Part shown: positions 1 to 7,581 of the stretch, piece by piece
Layout: every line of letters starts with the position of its first letter
Position numbering within the stretch: position 1 is the first letter of the stretch
Assembly (NCBI GenBank): GCA_029940475.1
Contig: JAPYUT010000001.1
Location: 2,843 to 66,842 of the forward strand
Reading direction: 5' to 3'
Source of the DNA: Verrucomicrobiales bacterium
Lineage (GTDB): Bacteria; Verrucomicrobiota; Verrucomicrobiia; Verrucomicrobiales; DEV007
Length of the DNA: 64,000 nt
Translations under genes and position numbers: made by a program
The notes under the pieces: model-generated
Told to the model about the DNA's origin: nothing
The model's input: only the letters and a program-made list of their open reading frames with translations
Database searches by the model: none

Positions 1-2658
1 ACCGCGCCGCTCACCCTTGAGCGTGTTAATGAGAAGACCGCCGTCATCATCCGCGCCAGGGCTTTCGCCCCCGACCATATACCATCCAAGGACCTTTCAT
101 TCACCTACCTGATCAGCCAGAATCCTAGGATCAAGACTCTCCCTGCCATCTCACTGGTTGAGGATGGTGGTCGCTCGTTTTTCCTTCCTGAAGGCATCAT
201 GGCGATTAGCGGCGGCGGCTTCGATGGCAAGGGAAAATGGCAGCCCGGTGCCATTGATTCCTACAATGTTCCCCAGCATCGCGGGCCCGCCACCGAGCGT
301 AAAACATCGGTCGAGCTTGTCTATCCCGACGGTGCCGCCGGCTTTCGCGACAAGGTTGCCATCCGCATGGCGGGCAGCGGCTACACGCGGCCACGCTACA
401 GGATGGAACATACCGGGGATTCCCCCTGGAGACTTTACACTCCGCCGGAAAAAGGGTCGATGAACTTGATCTGGCGTAACGAGATCGGTGCCGATGAACT
501 GGATTTCGAGCTTTTCCCGGGGTGGCATACCACCAATTTCAAGCAGCTCCGGCTGCGGGCGGGCAACAATGATTCCATTAACCCTTTCATCTGTGACGAG
601 TATGTGCGCCGCCTGTTCGGTGAGATGGGCCATGACTCGCTGCGCGGCATGTTTGCCATGCTTTATGTCAACGGTTCATTCAAGGGCATCTATAACCTCT
701 GCGAACGCCTGCGTAACGAGACCTTCCAGAATCATTTCAATTCCAGGGAGGACTGGGACGTGAAGTATAACAATGAATACTCTGCAGGCGATTCCACCGA
801 GCACGCAATTTTCCGCAATATCTACGAGAAGGACATGAGCGTGCCAGCCAACTATGCCGCCATGCAACAGGCCGCCGACCTCGTTAACTTTGCCGATTAC
901 TATCTGCTTAACATCTATGCCAACATGTGGGACTGGGCCACCTGGGGTTCGGGGGCCAACAACTATGTCCTTTACCGGGAGCGGGCTGCCACCGGCACCT
1001 GGCGCTTCACCGTCTGGGATGCCGAGGGGGGCTTCCTTAACCAGGGTTACTTTAACCAGGCTTCCTTCGACCTGATTTCCGAGAACCTTACCGGCAGTGA
1101 TGACACTAATGAACTGGCCCGGATCTGGAAACATCTTGTTGGAGTCCCGCCCTTTAACAACGGCGAGCACAGGGGTAGTGCGGAATTCCGCCTGTTGGTT
1201 GCCGACCGTATCCATAAACATTTTTTCAACGGCGGGATCCTTGATGACCGCAGCAGCGTTAACCGTGTCCATACCCTCAAGGATGAACTGCGCGACACGG
1301 TCAGGGAGGGCATTGAATACATGGCCGGTTCGTGGAATGAGAACTGGTTTGATGCCTGGGTGGATGCCAGAAACGGCCGTCGCGCCCATCTTCTCGGCCC
1401 CGCAGACACCCAGTTTCCGGATGCGGGGGTCTGGCCCGCCACCCCGCCTCCCGTTTTCAGCCGACATGGCGGGAATGTCACGCCCGGCGAGGGCATTACC
1501 ATGTCATCAATTCCCGCCGGCGCCAGTGTCTACTATACAATAGACGGCTCTGACCCGCGCCTTTCCGGCGGCCTAATCTCACCCCTTGCCGAGATCCACA
1601 CAGGCATCATCCCGATCAACTTTCCCCTTGTTATCAATGCCCGTGTCCGCTCCGCTGCCGGCGAATGGAGCGCGCTTACCACGGCCCGTTTTTCTGTGCC
1701 GATTACTGCTCCCTCCTCACTTAACCTCGTACTCAGCGAGATCATGTATAACCCGCCACCGGTCAGTGCTGTTGAGCAGGCTGCCGGTTACAGTGATGCC
1801 GATGATTTCGAGTTTCTCCGCCTGACAAACGTCGGTCCAGACATGCTTGGCATTGAGGGTTTGCGCTTGAGTGACGGCGTTACCTTTGACTTCTCCGCTT
1901 CGGATGTTGTCGCGCTACAGCCCGGTGCATCGGTGCTCATTGTCGGCAACCGTTCCGCCTTCAACCTGCGCTATGGAAATGCGTACGCGGCCTCCATTGC
2001 CGGTGAATTCCTCGGCAACCTCAAGAACGGCGGCGAGAAAATCCAGCTCGACCTCGCCGGGGATGTCGCCCTGCCCCTGCACGTCATCAGTTACGATGAC
2101 ATTGCCCCCTGGCCGCGCGCTGCCGACGGGTTTGGGTCCTCCCTGTTGCTTGCCGATCCCTCAGGGTCACCCGACCACGGCCTGGCGGTGAGCTGGACAG
2201 GTTCGGCTCATCCCGGTGGTCATCCCGGCGGTGTCCCACTACCGCTGAGCTATGACGCCTGGAAAACCCTTGCGTTTAACGCCCCGCAAGCCGCAGAAGG
2301 AACTGTTTCCGGCCCGCTGGCCGATCCTGATGGTGATGGTATCAGGAACTTTGCCGAGTATGCCCTTGGCGGCATCCCCCTTCTGGCCGATGCGGTATTG
2401 CTGCGCCCGCGAGTTTCCGTAATGAGGGATGCCGGTGCAATTTACCTTGCCATTGAGCACCTGAGTGTCCCGACTGCCGTCGAGGCCACTGTCAATGTCG
2501 AGAACTCCACCGACCTCGTGAACTGGAGTTCCGAGGGATTGGTCGAGACCGCCGATCCGGTTTATTTGACCAGCGGGCACGCCGTTGGGTTCCTGCGCCG
2601 TGGCGATGCCATTGATGGGACTGTTCCTGCGGCTTTCGTGCGCCTCAGGGTACAATAG
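1..2658 (+). CDS. CotH-family exported protein with lamin-tail domain (5' truncated)
   Basis: The reading frame is open from the first base, so the gene starts upstream of the window; the ATG at 199 is internal. The stop is at 2656-2658. The first ~450 visible residues match the CotH kinase family, with the typical LYVNGSFKGIYNL segment near nt 661-700 and the WDAEGGF stretch near 1015. A chitobiase/hexosaminidase C-terminal-like segment (YYTIDGSDPR, about nt 1531) follows, then a lamin-tail domain beginning NLVLSEIMYNPPP (about nt 1720). The end (nt 2491-2655) has the ENSTDLVNW motif found at the C-termini of three other exported proteins here. Large CotH/lamin-tail proteins are usually secreted or surface proteins in PVC bacteria. 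Whether this CotH domain is an active protein kinase cannot be told from the sequence. Confidence 0.85.
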   Translation, partial: TAPLTLERVNEKTAVIIRARAFAPDHIPSKDLSFTYLISQNPRIKTLPAISLVEDGGRSFFLPEGIMAISGGGFDGKGKWQPGAIDSYNVPQHRGPATERKTSVELVYPDGAAGFRDKVAIRMAGSGYTRPRYRMEHTGDSPWRLYTPPEKGSMNLIWRNEIGADELDFELFPGWHTTNFKQLRLRAGNNDSINPFICDEYVRRLFGEMGHDSLRGMFAMLYVNGSFKGIYNLCERLRNETFQNHFNSREDWDVKYNNEYSAGDSTEHAIFRNIYEKDMSVPANYAAMQQAADLVNFADYYLLNIYANMWDWATWGSGANNYVLYRERAATGTWRFTVWDAEGGFLNQGYFNQASFDLISENLTGSDDTNELARIWKHLVGVPPFNNGEHRGSAEFRLLVADRIHKHFFNGGILDDRSSVNRVHTLKDELRDTVREGIEYMAGSWNENWFDAWVDARNGRRAHLLGPADTQFPDAGVWPATPPPVFSRHGGNVTPGEGITMSSIPAGASVYYTIDGSDPRLSGGLISPLAEIHTGIIPINFPLVINARVRSAAGEWSALTTARFSVPITAPSSLNLVLSEIMYNPPPVSAVEQAAGYSDADDFEFLRLTNVGPDMLGIEGLRLSDGVTFDFSASDVVALQPGASVLIVGNRSAFNLRYGNAYAASIAGEFLGNLKNGGEKIQLDLAGDVALPLHVISYDDIAPWPRAADGFGSSLLLADPSGSPDHGLAVSWTGSAHPGGHPGGVPLPLSYDAWKTLAFNAPQAAEGTVSGPLADPDGDGIRNFAEYALGGIPLLADAVLLRPRVSVMRDAGAIYLAIEHLSVPTAVEATVNVENSTDLVNWSSEGLVETADPVYLTSGHAVGFLRRGDAIDGTVPAAFVRLRVQ

Positions 2659-2678
2659 AAAAAATTTCCTGCCCGGGC

Positions 2679-3608
2679 TTACCTCTCGAAACGCAACCAG
2701 CGCCGCACCAGCAGGGAAAGCAGGTCCCCGGCGAGAACGATCAGGGCACCGAGCAGCACGAAGAACACCATCTGGTCGAAGGCGCGCCCGGCTTTTGCGT
2801 TGGTGATCAGGTAGCCGAGCGAAACCACGCCCAGCATTCCGAGAACCGTGGCTTCGCGCACGCAGGTTTCCCAGCGATAGAAAAAGTAGACAACCATGCG
2901 GTTGAATGACTCGGGGAGCAGTGCCGCGAGGTAGGCGCCAAGTCGCCCGCCGCCCTGGGCAATCACTGTTTGTGCGGGTTCAGGCGGGGCATTTTCGATT
3001 ACCTCGGCACCCAGCCGACCGAGGATCCCGAAGTTATGGATTGCCAGTGCCAGCACCAGGGCCCACGGGTCGGGCCCGAGGATCGAGATGAGCAAAAACC
3101 CGAGAACATATTCAGGTAAGCTGCGGGTGAAGACAAATATCAGGCGGGAAATTTTGTTGAGCACAATCCATAGGCCTGCTGCAATGCCGCGGTGCCCGCT
3201 GGTGATTCCCAGTGGATTTGGCGTGGTCAGGTTGCGGGCAGCTGCGGGCAGGAACAACAGGGCAAGGAAACCAGAGAGCGCGGCGGCAGCGGTGGCGAGG
3301 GCAAAGGTAATGCCAACTGCCTTCAGCGCCTCGCCCTCGTGCAGCAGCTTGATGGCCCACGGGGCGAATTCGGACCAGTCGCCGGAGTCGCGCACGGCGG
3401 CCGGGGTTATCTTGCCGAGGAAACGTTCAAGATTGGCACTTCGTTGCCCGGCACTGAGCACTGACTGATAGAGATCGTCGGCAGTCCACGCCCAGGCTGC
3501 CAGTGCTGCGGTGATCAGCAGGCTGGAATAGAGGACCCATGGGCGCGATCTTGCGCGGCGCAGCTCAATGATACGCAGGTAATTTCCTTCTGTGGAGTGT
3601 GCCGGCAT
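2679..3608 (-). CDS. phnE: PhnE-type ABC transporter permease (second of pair)
   Basis: This 309-residue membrane protein has several hydrophobic spans. Its EAA-like loop (AQTVIAQGGGRLGAYLAALLP) is where an ABC permease contacts its ATPase. The end, YRWETCVREATVLGMLG followed by a hydrophobic span, is typical of PhnE permeases. It is the last gene of a four-gene minus-strand operon (binding protein, ATPase, permease, permease) and starts 1 nt after the stop of the upstream permease, so the two are probably translationally coupled. The likely role is inner-membrane import of a phosphonate-like or other oxyanion substrate. Specificity depends on the binding protein, which resembles selenate-annotated homologues. 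Confidence 0.85.
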   Translation of the reverse strand: MPAHSTEGNYLRIIELRRARSRPWVLYSSLLITAALAAWAWTADDLYQSVLSAGQRSANLERFLGKITPAAVRDSGDWSEFAPWAIKLLHEGEALKAVGITFALATAAAALSGFLALLFLPAAARNLTTPNPLGITSGHRGIAAGLWIVLNKISRLIFVFTRSLPEYVLGFLLISILGPDPWALVLALAIHNFGILGRLGAEVIENAPPEPAQTVIAQGGGRLGAYLAALLPESFNRMVVYFFYRWETCVREATVLGMLGVVSLGYLITNAKAGRAFDQMVFFVLLGALIVLAGDLLSLLVRRWLRFER

Positions 3609-3609
3609 G

Positions 3610-4458
3610 TCAGGGCTTTAATCTTTGCCGTATTGCGCCGGCCCACCACTCGATCAGGATAATGAGCGCAAAGAGCACGTAGAGATAGGTCCATATTTCG
3701 CGATAGTGGAACTCGTCGGAAGCAAGTTTGATGCGGTAGCCAACGGTTTCAATGCCCACAAATCCAAACACTGCCGCAGTACGCACGGCGCATTCGAGGC
3801 GGTAAAAAGTATAAGTCGCCAGATCGGGCAGTGCGCGCGGCAGCAGACCGATAATGAAAGCGACAATGCTGCCTGCGCCTATCGCCCGCAGTGCAAGCTG
3901 CGCTTCCTTTGAATGTTCCTCGAGCATCTCGGCGTAGATCTTTGCGAGGATTCCCGAGTAGGGAATAGCCACGGCGATGATGGCGGCATCAGTGGATAGC
4001 CCGATTGCGGTAATGAACAACAGTCCCCAGATCAGCTCGTGGATTGAACGGGCAAAGGCCATTACTGTACGGGAAATGAAGTATAGAGACCGCAGGAAGA
4101 TACCAAGGAAGCGGTGGTGATGAAGGTTCGGCCACCATGCAGAAGACCCGAGAAAAGCAAGGATTGCCCCACATGGCACCGCGACGCTCATTGCCAGTAT
4201 GGCGAAACGCAGGGTGCGCAGAGTGGCATTGATAACAGTCAGCAGAAAAGGCTCTGCCCCATCAATGGGATCCTGGTAATCGAGTGCCGGATGAAACGCG
4301 GCGAGAATAAATTCACCGGCAAGCCTGAGGTTATTGTTGTTAAAGAGGCGAAGTGGATTAAGCCCGAGTGCCCAGCAGGAGATGATGGCGGCCAGCGCGA
4401 TGCCGAGCAGGGTTGCCCGTCGTGAGCCAAGATAACGCTGGGATGTGGTTGCGCCCAT
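3610..4458 (-). CDS. phnE: PhnE-type ABC transporter permease (first of pair)
   Basis: This 282-residue inner-membrane permease has an EAA loop around KEAQLALRAIGAGSIVAF and a C-terminal YRLECAVRTAAVFGFVG segment like that of its partner. The ATG at 4458 is 2 nt from the stop of the ATPase gene, so the operon is tightly packed. The two permeases are clearly paralogous and probably form a heterodimeric channel, as in systems with two PhnE proteins. No catabolic phosphonate genes (C-P lyase) or selenium-assimilation genes are adjacent, so the context does not settle the substrate. Confidence 0.85.
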   Translation of the reverse strand: MGATTSQRYLGSRRATLLGIALAAIISCWALGLNPLRLFNNNNLRLAGEFILAAFHPALDYQDPIDGAEPFLLTVINATLRTLRFAILAMSVAVPCGAILAFLGSSAWWPNLHHHRFLGIFLRSLYFISRTVMAFARSIHELIWGLLFITAIGLSTDAAIIAVAIPYSGILAKIYAEMLEEHSKEAQLALRAIGAGSIVAFIIGLLPRALPDLATYTFYRLECAVRTAAVFGFVGIETVGYRIKLASDEFHYREIWTYLYVLFALIILIEWWAGAIRQRLKP

Positions 4459-4460
4459 CG

Positions 4461-5279
4461 TTATCCGCCCCCCTCGAGTATCTCGTTCTCGCCGAGATGG
4501 TAAAGTTCCTCCAGGGACGCAATACTGAGTTCGTCGGGGCTTTGATCAAAATGGATCCTGCCGCCGCGCAGGCCGATTAACCGGGGGAAGGTGGCGCGGG
4601 CCAGGTCGAGGTTGTGCAGGCTCATCACCAGCGTCAGTCCATGTTCCCCGGCGATGCCGGCAAGTAACTCGACCAGGCTGGCAGCCCGTGCGGGATCGAC
4701 ACTGGATACCGGCTCGTCTGCAAGGATTGCCTCGGGTTTCTGGAACAGTGCCCGCGCAACAGCGACCCGCTGTTGTTGTCCCCCGGATAGTTCGCAGGTG
4801 CGGGCGAAGAGTTTCTCTTCAATGCCAACACGCTCGAGCAGTGAGTGGATTTCAGCCATTTCCGCCCTTGGCAAAAGCAGCAGGTCACGCAGGTTTCCCA
4901 GCAATCCCCTTTTACCGACCCGCCCTGCGGCGATATTCTGCCAGACCCGCAAGTTGGGAACCAGCCCGAGATGTTGCGGGATGGTGGCAATCCTTGAGCG
5001 GATGGCCTGCAGTTGGCCGGGGGAGAGTGATGCAGTGTCGCTTCCCAGCAGCCTGACAGTCCCGCAATCGGCGTGGACCGTGGCGTTGCACAACCGCAGC
5101 AGGGTGGTCTTGCCGCTGCCGCTCGGGCCGAGGAGGGCGACCCTTTCACCCCTGCCAATGGTGAGGGTAGTGGCGGACAGGGCCCTGACTCCACCATAGC
5201 GGCAAGCGGCCCCCTCGAGATCGAAGGTGACTGGTGCATCACGAGTGGAAGTTTTCATGTTGTTCGCGGTGAGTGCCAC
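4461..5279 (-). CDS. phnC: PhnC-type ABC transporter ATP-binding protein
   Basis: This ABC ATPase energises the two permeases encoded downstream. Its motifs are complete and in order: Walker A GPSGSGKTT, Q-loop, signature LSGGQQQRVAVARAL, Walker B AILADEP and a switch His (SLHNLD). Length is about 270 residues, normal for PhnC. The start is uncertain. GTG at 5279 gives the longest form, 15 nt from the stop of the binding-protein gene, while ATG at 5258 (MKTSTRD) is an alternative; neither has a clear Shine-Dalgarno. The sequence fits the phosphonate/phosphate importer subfamily, although the binding protein suggests another oxyanion may be carried. Confidence 0.88.
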   Translation of the reverse strand: MALTANNMKTSTRDAPVTFDLEGAACRYGGVRALSATTLTIGRGERVALLGPSGSGKTTLLRLCNATVHADCGTVRLLGSDTASLSPGQLQAIRSRIATIPQHLGLVPNLRVWQNIAAGRVGKRGLLGNLRDLLLLPRAEMAEIHSLLERVGIEEKLFARTCELSGGQQQRVAVARALFQKPEAILADEPVSSVDPARAASLVELLAGIAGEHGLTLVMSLHNLDLARATFPRLIGLRGGRIHFDQSPDELSIASLEELYHLGENEILEGGG

Positions 5280-5294
5280 TCTGCCGCTGATTGA

Positions 5295-6212
5295 TCAGTG
5301 GTTGAGGAGTTTCAGTTGCCTGGCAACATCGACGATGCCCTGGAAGCCATCGTTGTTGGCTGGGATTAATCTTGCCCGGGTCAGCGCCTTCAGCAGTGCC
5401 GGGTCATCGATTTCGATGAGTGCCTCCTGCAGTTTATTAATGAATCCGCCGCCGAAGATAACATCGAGGTCAGGGTGAGCGGTCCAGTTGTAGTCAGCGT
5501 AGGCGGGCGTTTTCCAGATGATCCTGCATTTTGTTGCATCGAGGTCACCATTCTCCACCATGCTGTCATATTTCTTGTAACTCAGGACGCCGGCCTGGAA
5601 AGTGCCTGCCTCGACCAGCTTGGCTGTCTTGTCATGGGCGCCGGAGAAGCCGACAGGATTTGCAAACCACTTGATTGCCTCAATGCCGGTTGCCTTCTCG
5701 ATGAAGAAACTTGGCATCAGCCTTCCGGAGGTGGATTTTTTCGAACCGAAAGTAAATTTCATGTCCTTGATTGCCGCCGGGAAGCTTTCACTGAGTCCAA
5801 GCCCCGTGTCCGCATTGGCGATGAAGTAGGAGATGTAATTAGAGTCCTCAATCCCCTGGGCGATGGCGCGGGCACCATCAACCTCGGCACGGGCCTGCAC
5901 CCCGGTGAGGCCGCCGAACCAGGCAAGATGGATCTCACCGTTCACAAACTTGTCAACCGAGGCACCGTAATCGGCAGCAGGGACAAACTCGGCCTTTACC
6001 CTGAGTGTACTGGAGAGGTAGTCGGCAAATTTTCTGAACTTGGCCGATTGCTCGGTGGTGTTCTCATCGGGGATTGCGGAGAAGCGCAGGATCTTGGTGG
6101 CGCCTGAATCCCCATTGGAGTTCCCAGCCTTTTTTGAATTATCCTTCGTGCAGCTGGGACCTAGAAGGAGGGTGCAGATTGCCAGACCGGCAACGATTGG
6201 TCGCGGACTCAT
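5295..6212 (-). CDS. PhnD-like substrate-binding lipoprotein, putative selenate/phosphonate type
   Basis: This is the 305-residue extracytoplasmic binding protein of the ABC importer and the first gene of the operon. It begins with a lipoprotein-type signal ending near LLGPSC, a weak lipobox, followed by a polar Lys/Asn/Ser linker. The core reads LRFSAIPDENTTE, then ADYGASVDKFVNGEIHLAWFG, FGSKKSTSGRLMPSFFIE and GFSGAHDKTAKLVE. From memory, this pattern is closer to proteins annotated as putative selenate ABC transporter binding proteins than to E. coli PhnD. ATG 6212 has a good Shine-Dalgarno (AAGGAA, 3-4 nt upstream). Substrate is inferred from family resemblance only; phosphonate, phosphite or selenate are all possible. 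Confidence 0.82.
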   Translation of the reverse strand: MSPRPIVAGLAICTLLLGPSCTKDNSKKAGNSNGDSGATKILRFSAIPDENTTEQSAKFRKFADYLSSTLRVKAEFVPAADYGASVDKFVNGEIHLAWFGGLTGVQARAEVDGARAIAQGIEDSNYISYFIANADTGLGLSESFPAAIKDMKFTFGSKKSTSGRLMPSFFIEKATGIEAIKWFANPVGFSGAHDKTAKLVEAGTFQAGVLSYKKYDSMVENGDLDATKCRIIWKTPAYADYNWTAHPDLDVIFGGGFINKLQEALIEIDDPALLKALTRARLIPANNDGFQGIVDVARQLKLLNH

Positions 6213-6372
6213 AATTTCCTTTTTCTCAGCCTTGTTAATCTTACCAGGTTTTTCATCACTTGAATGTGGGAGTTAAACTGTCTATTGAGGATGCGCAAGT
6301 TCCTTTATGTCCCTTGATTATTTGTTGTAATCGCCGCGATGGTTTGTCAGTAATATTCCCTGCAGGGCGGGT

Positions 6373-7374
6373 TCAGGATGACTCGAACCCGGTAAGCACG
6401 ATTTTTCCGGTTGCGGCTCCTTTCTCAAGCAGGGCGTGTGCGTCGCCAACCTCCTCAAAGGGAAACCTTTTCTCATGAATCAGCGGGCTGAGCTGGTCTC
6501 GTTCAACGCGTCCTGCAATTTCGCGCAGGACCTCACCGTGACGGGTAAGTCCTGCGGGTTGATTGTGGAGGATTGGTATCACCATGAAGACAACGTGCAG
6601 TGAAAGTGCCTTCTGGTGAAGAAGGCTTAAATCAGCCGTGGTTCGTGTATTGACGGAACTTACCCTGCCTTCAAGTGCTGCCGCTTCAAGGCTGCGCGTC
6701 AGGTTCTCCCCGCCGACAGTGTCAAAGACCACGTCGAAGCCCTCTCCGCCGGTAAACTTGGCCACGTATTCTTCAACCGATTGTTCTTTATAGTTAATCG
6801 GTTCAGCTCCCAGGGTGCGGGCGATAGCCGCTTTTTCCGCAGAGGATACCGTGGCATAAACCTTGGCACCGGCAATCTTTGCCAGTTGAATGCCGAGATG
6901 GCCGACTCCCCCGGTTGCGCCATGCACGAGCACTCGTTCCCCTTTATCAATTTTGGCGCCGCGGATGAGCGCGTCCCAGGCTGTTATGCTCACCAGCGGT
7001 AGCGCGACCGCTTCATGAAGGCTTAGGTTTTCGGGTTTCCTGGCGAGAAGCCGGGCATCAGCGACCTGGAATTCTGCCAGTGCGCCGGAGTGTTCCTTCA
7101 CTGCTCCGGTGCATCCAAAGACTTCATCACCGATATCGAAGCCACTGACACCCTTGCCGGCTTCCTCAATTATCCCGGCTACATCAAATCCAAGCACTCC
7201 GGTTTCCGGAACCAGCGCCCTGAGCAGTCCACTGCGGATCTTGCAGTCGATAGGATTGACCGTTGACGCGGCTACCCTGATCAAAACCTGCCCGTCCCCG
7301 GGGGAAGGTTTCGGCAACTCGGACACCCTGAATACCCCAGGGCCGCCAAAATCTCCAATTGTCATTGCTTTCAT
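6373..7374 (-). CDS. Zinc-independent NADPH:quinone oxidoreductase-like protein (MDR family)
   Basis: This 333-residue protein belongs to the medium-chain dehydrogenase/reductase superfamily. The N-terminal GroES-like domain starts MKAMTIGDFGGPGVFRV. The Rossmann fold has VLVHGATGGVGHLGIQLAK around residues 145-165, the nucleotide-binding motif. The Cys ligands of structural zinc in classical alcohol dehydrogenases are absent, which fits quinone oxidoreductases and NADP-dependent alkenal reductases. It lies divergent to parC. A perfect inverted repeat sits 18 nt upstream of the ATG and may be an operator. The exact substrate is unknown. Confidence 0.85.
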   Translation of the reverse strand: MKAMTIGDFGGPGVFRVSELPKPSPGDGQVLIRVAASTVNPIDCKIRSGLLRALVPETGVLGFDVAGIIEEAGKGVSGFDIGDEVFGCTGAVKEHSGALAEFQVADARLLARKPENLSLHEAVALPLVSITAWDALIRGAKIDKGERVLVHGATGGVGHLGIQLAKIAGAKVYATVSSAEKAAIARTLGAEPINYKEQSVEEYVAKFTGGEGFDVVFDTVGGENLTRSLEAAALEGRVSSVNTRTTADLSLLHQKALSLHVVFMVIPILHNQPAGLTRHGEVLREIAGRVERDQLSPLIHEKRFPFEEVGDAHALLEKGAATGKIVLTGFESS

Positions 7375-7391
7375 TGGTCACGAGGTTATCT

Positions 7392-7415
7392 GAGCGTTGT
7401 CCAAGGTCAACGCTC
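7392..7415. promoter_or_regulatory. Perfect 8-bp inverted repeat, operator-like
   Basis: GAGCGTTG, an 8-nt spacer, then CAACGCTC: both arms match exactly. It is 18 nt upstream of the quinone oxidoreductase start codon on the minus strand, next to a TATAAC hexamer (about 7419-7424) that could be the -10 box. A repressor site overlapping +1 is plausible; an RNA hairpin in the leader is the alternative. Confidence 0.45.
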
Positions 7416-7581
7416 CAGGTTATATTTACCCGCTTCCTGCCGGACTATCGGCATCGACAAGCTACCGGGTGTTGTTTGTGCCGGAGTGCGGGAAACCGCC
7501 GGTTTGAATTGTTCTTGGAGTTTGCTATTTGATTGAGTTTGCCGAACTATCCCTTGCCGGGATTTGCCCGGGGGTATCCGT

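Noticed and set aside
676-1467. A 263-codon minus-strand ORF inside the CotH gene
   Set aside because: Antisense to the CotH motifs; no independent support.
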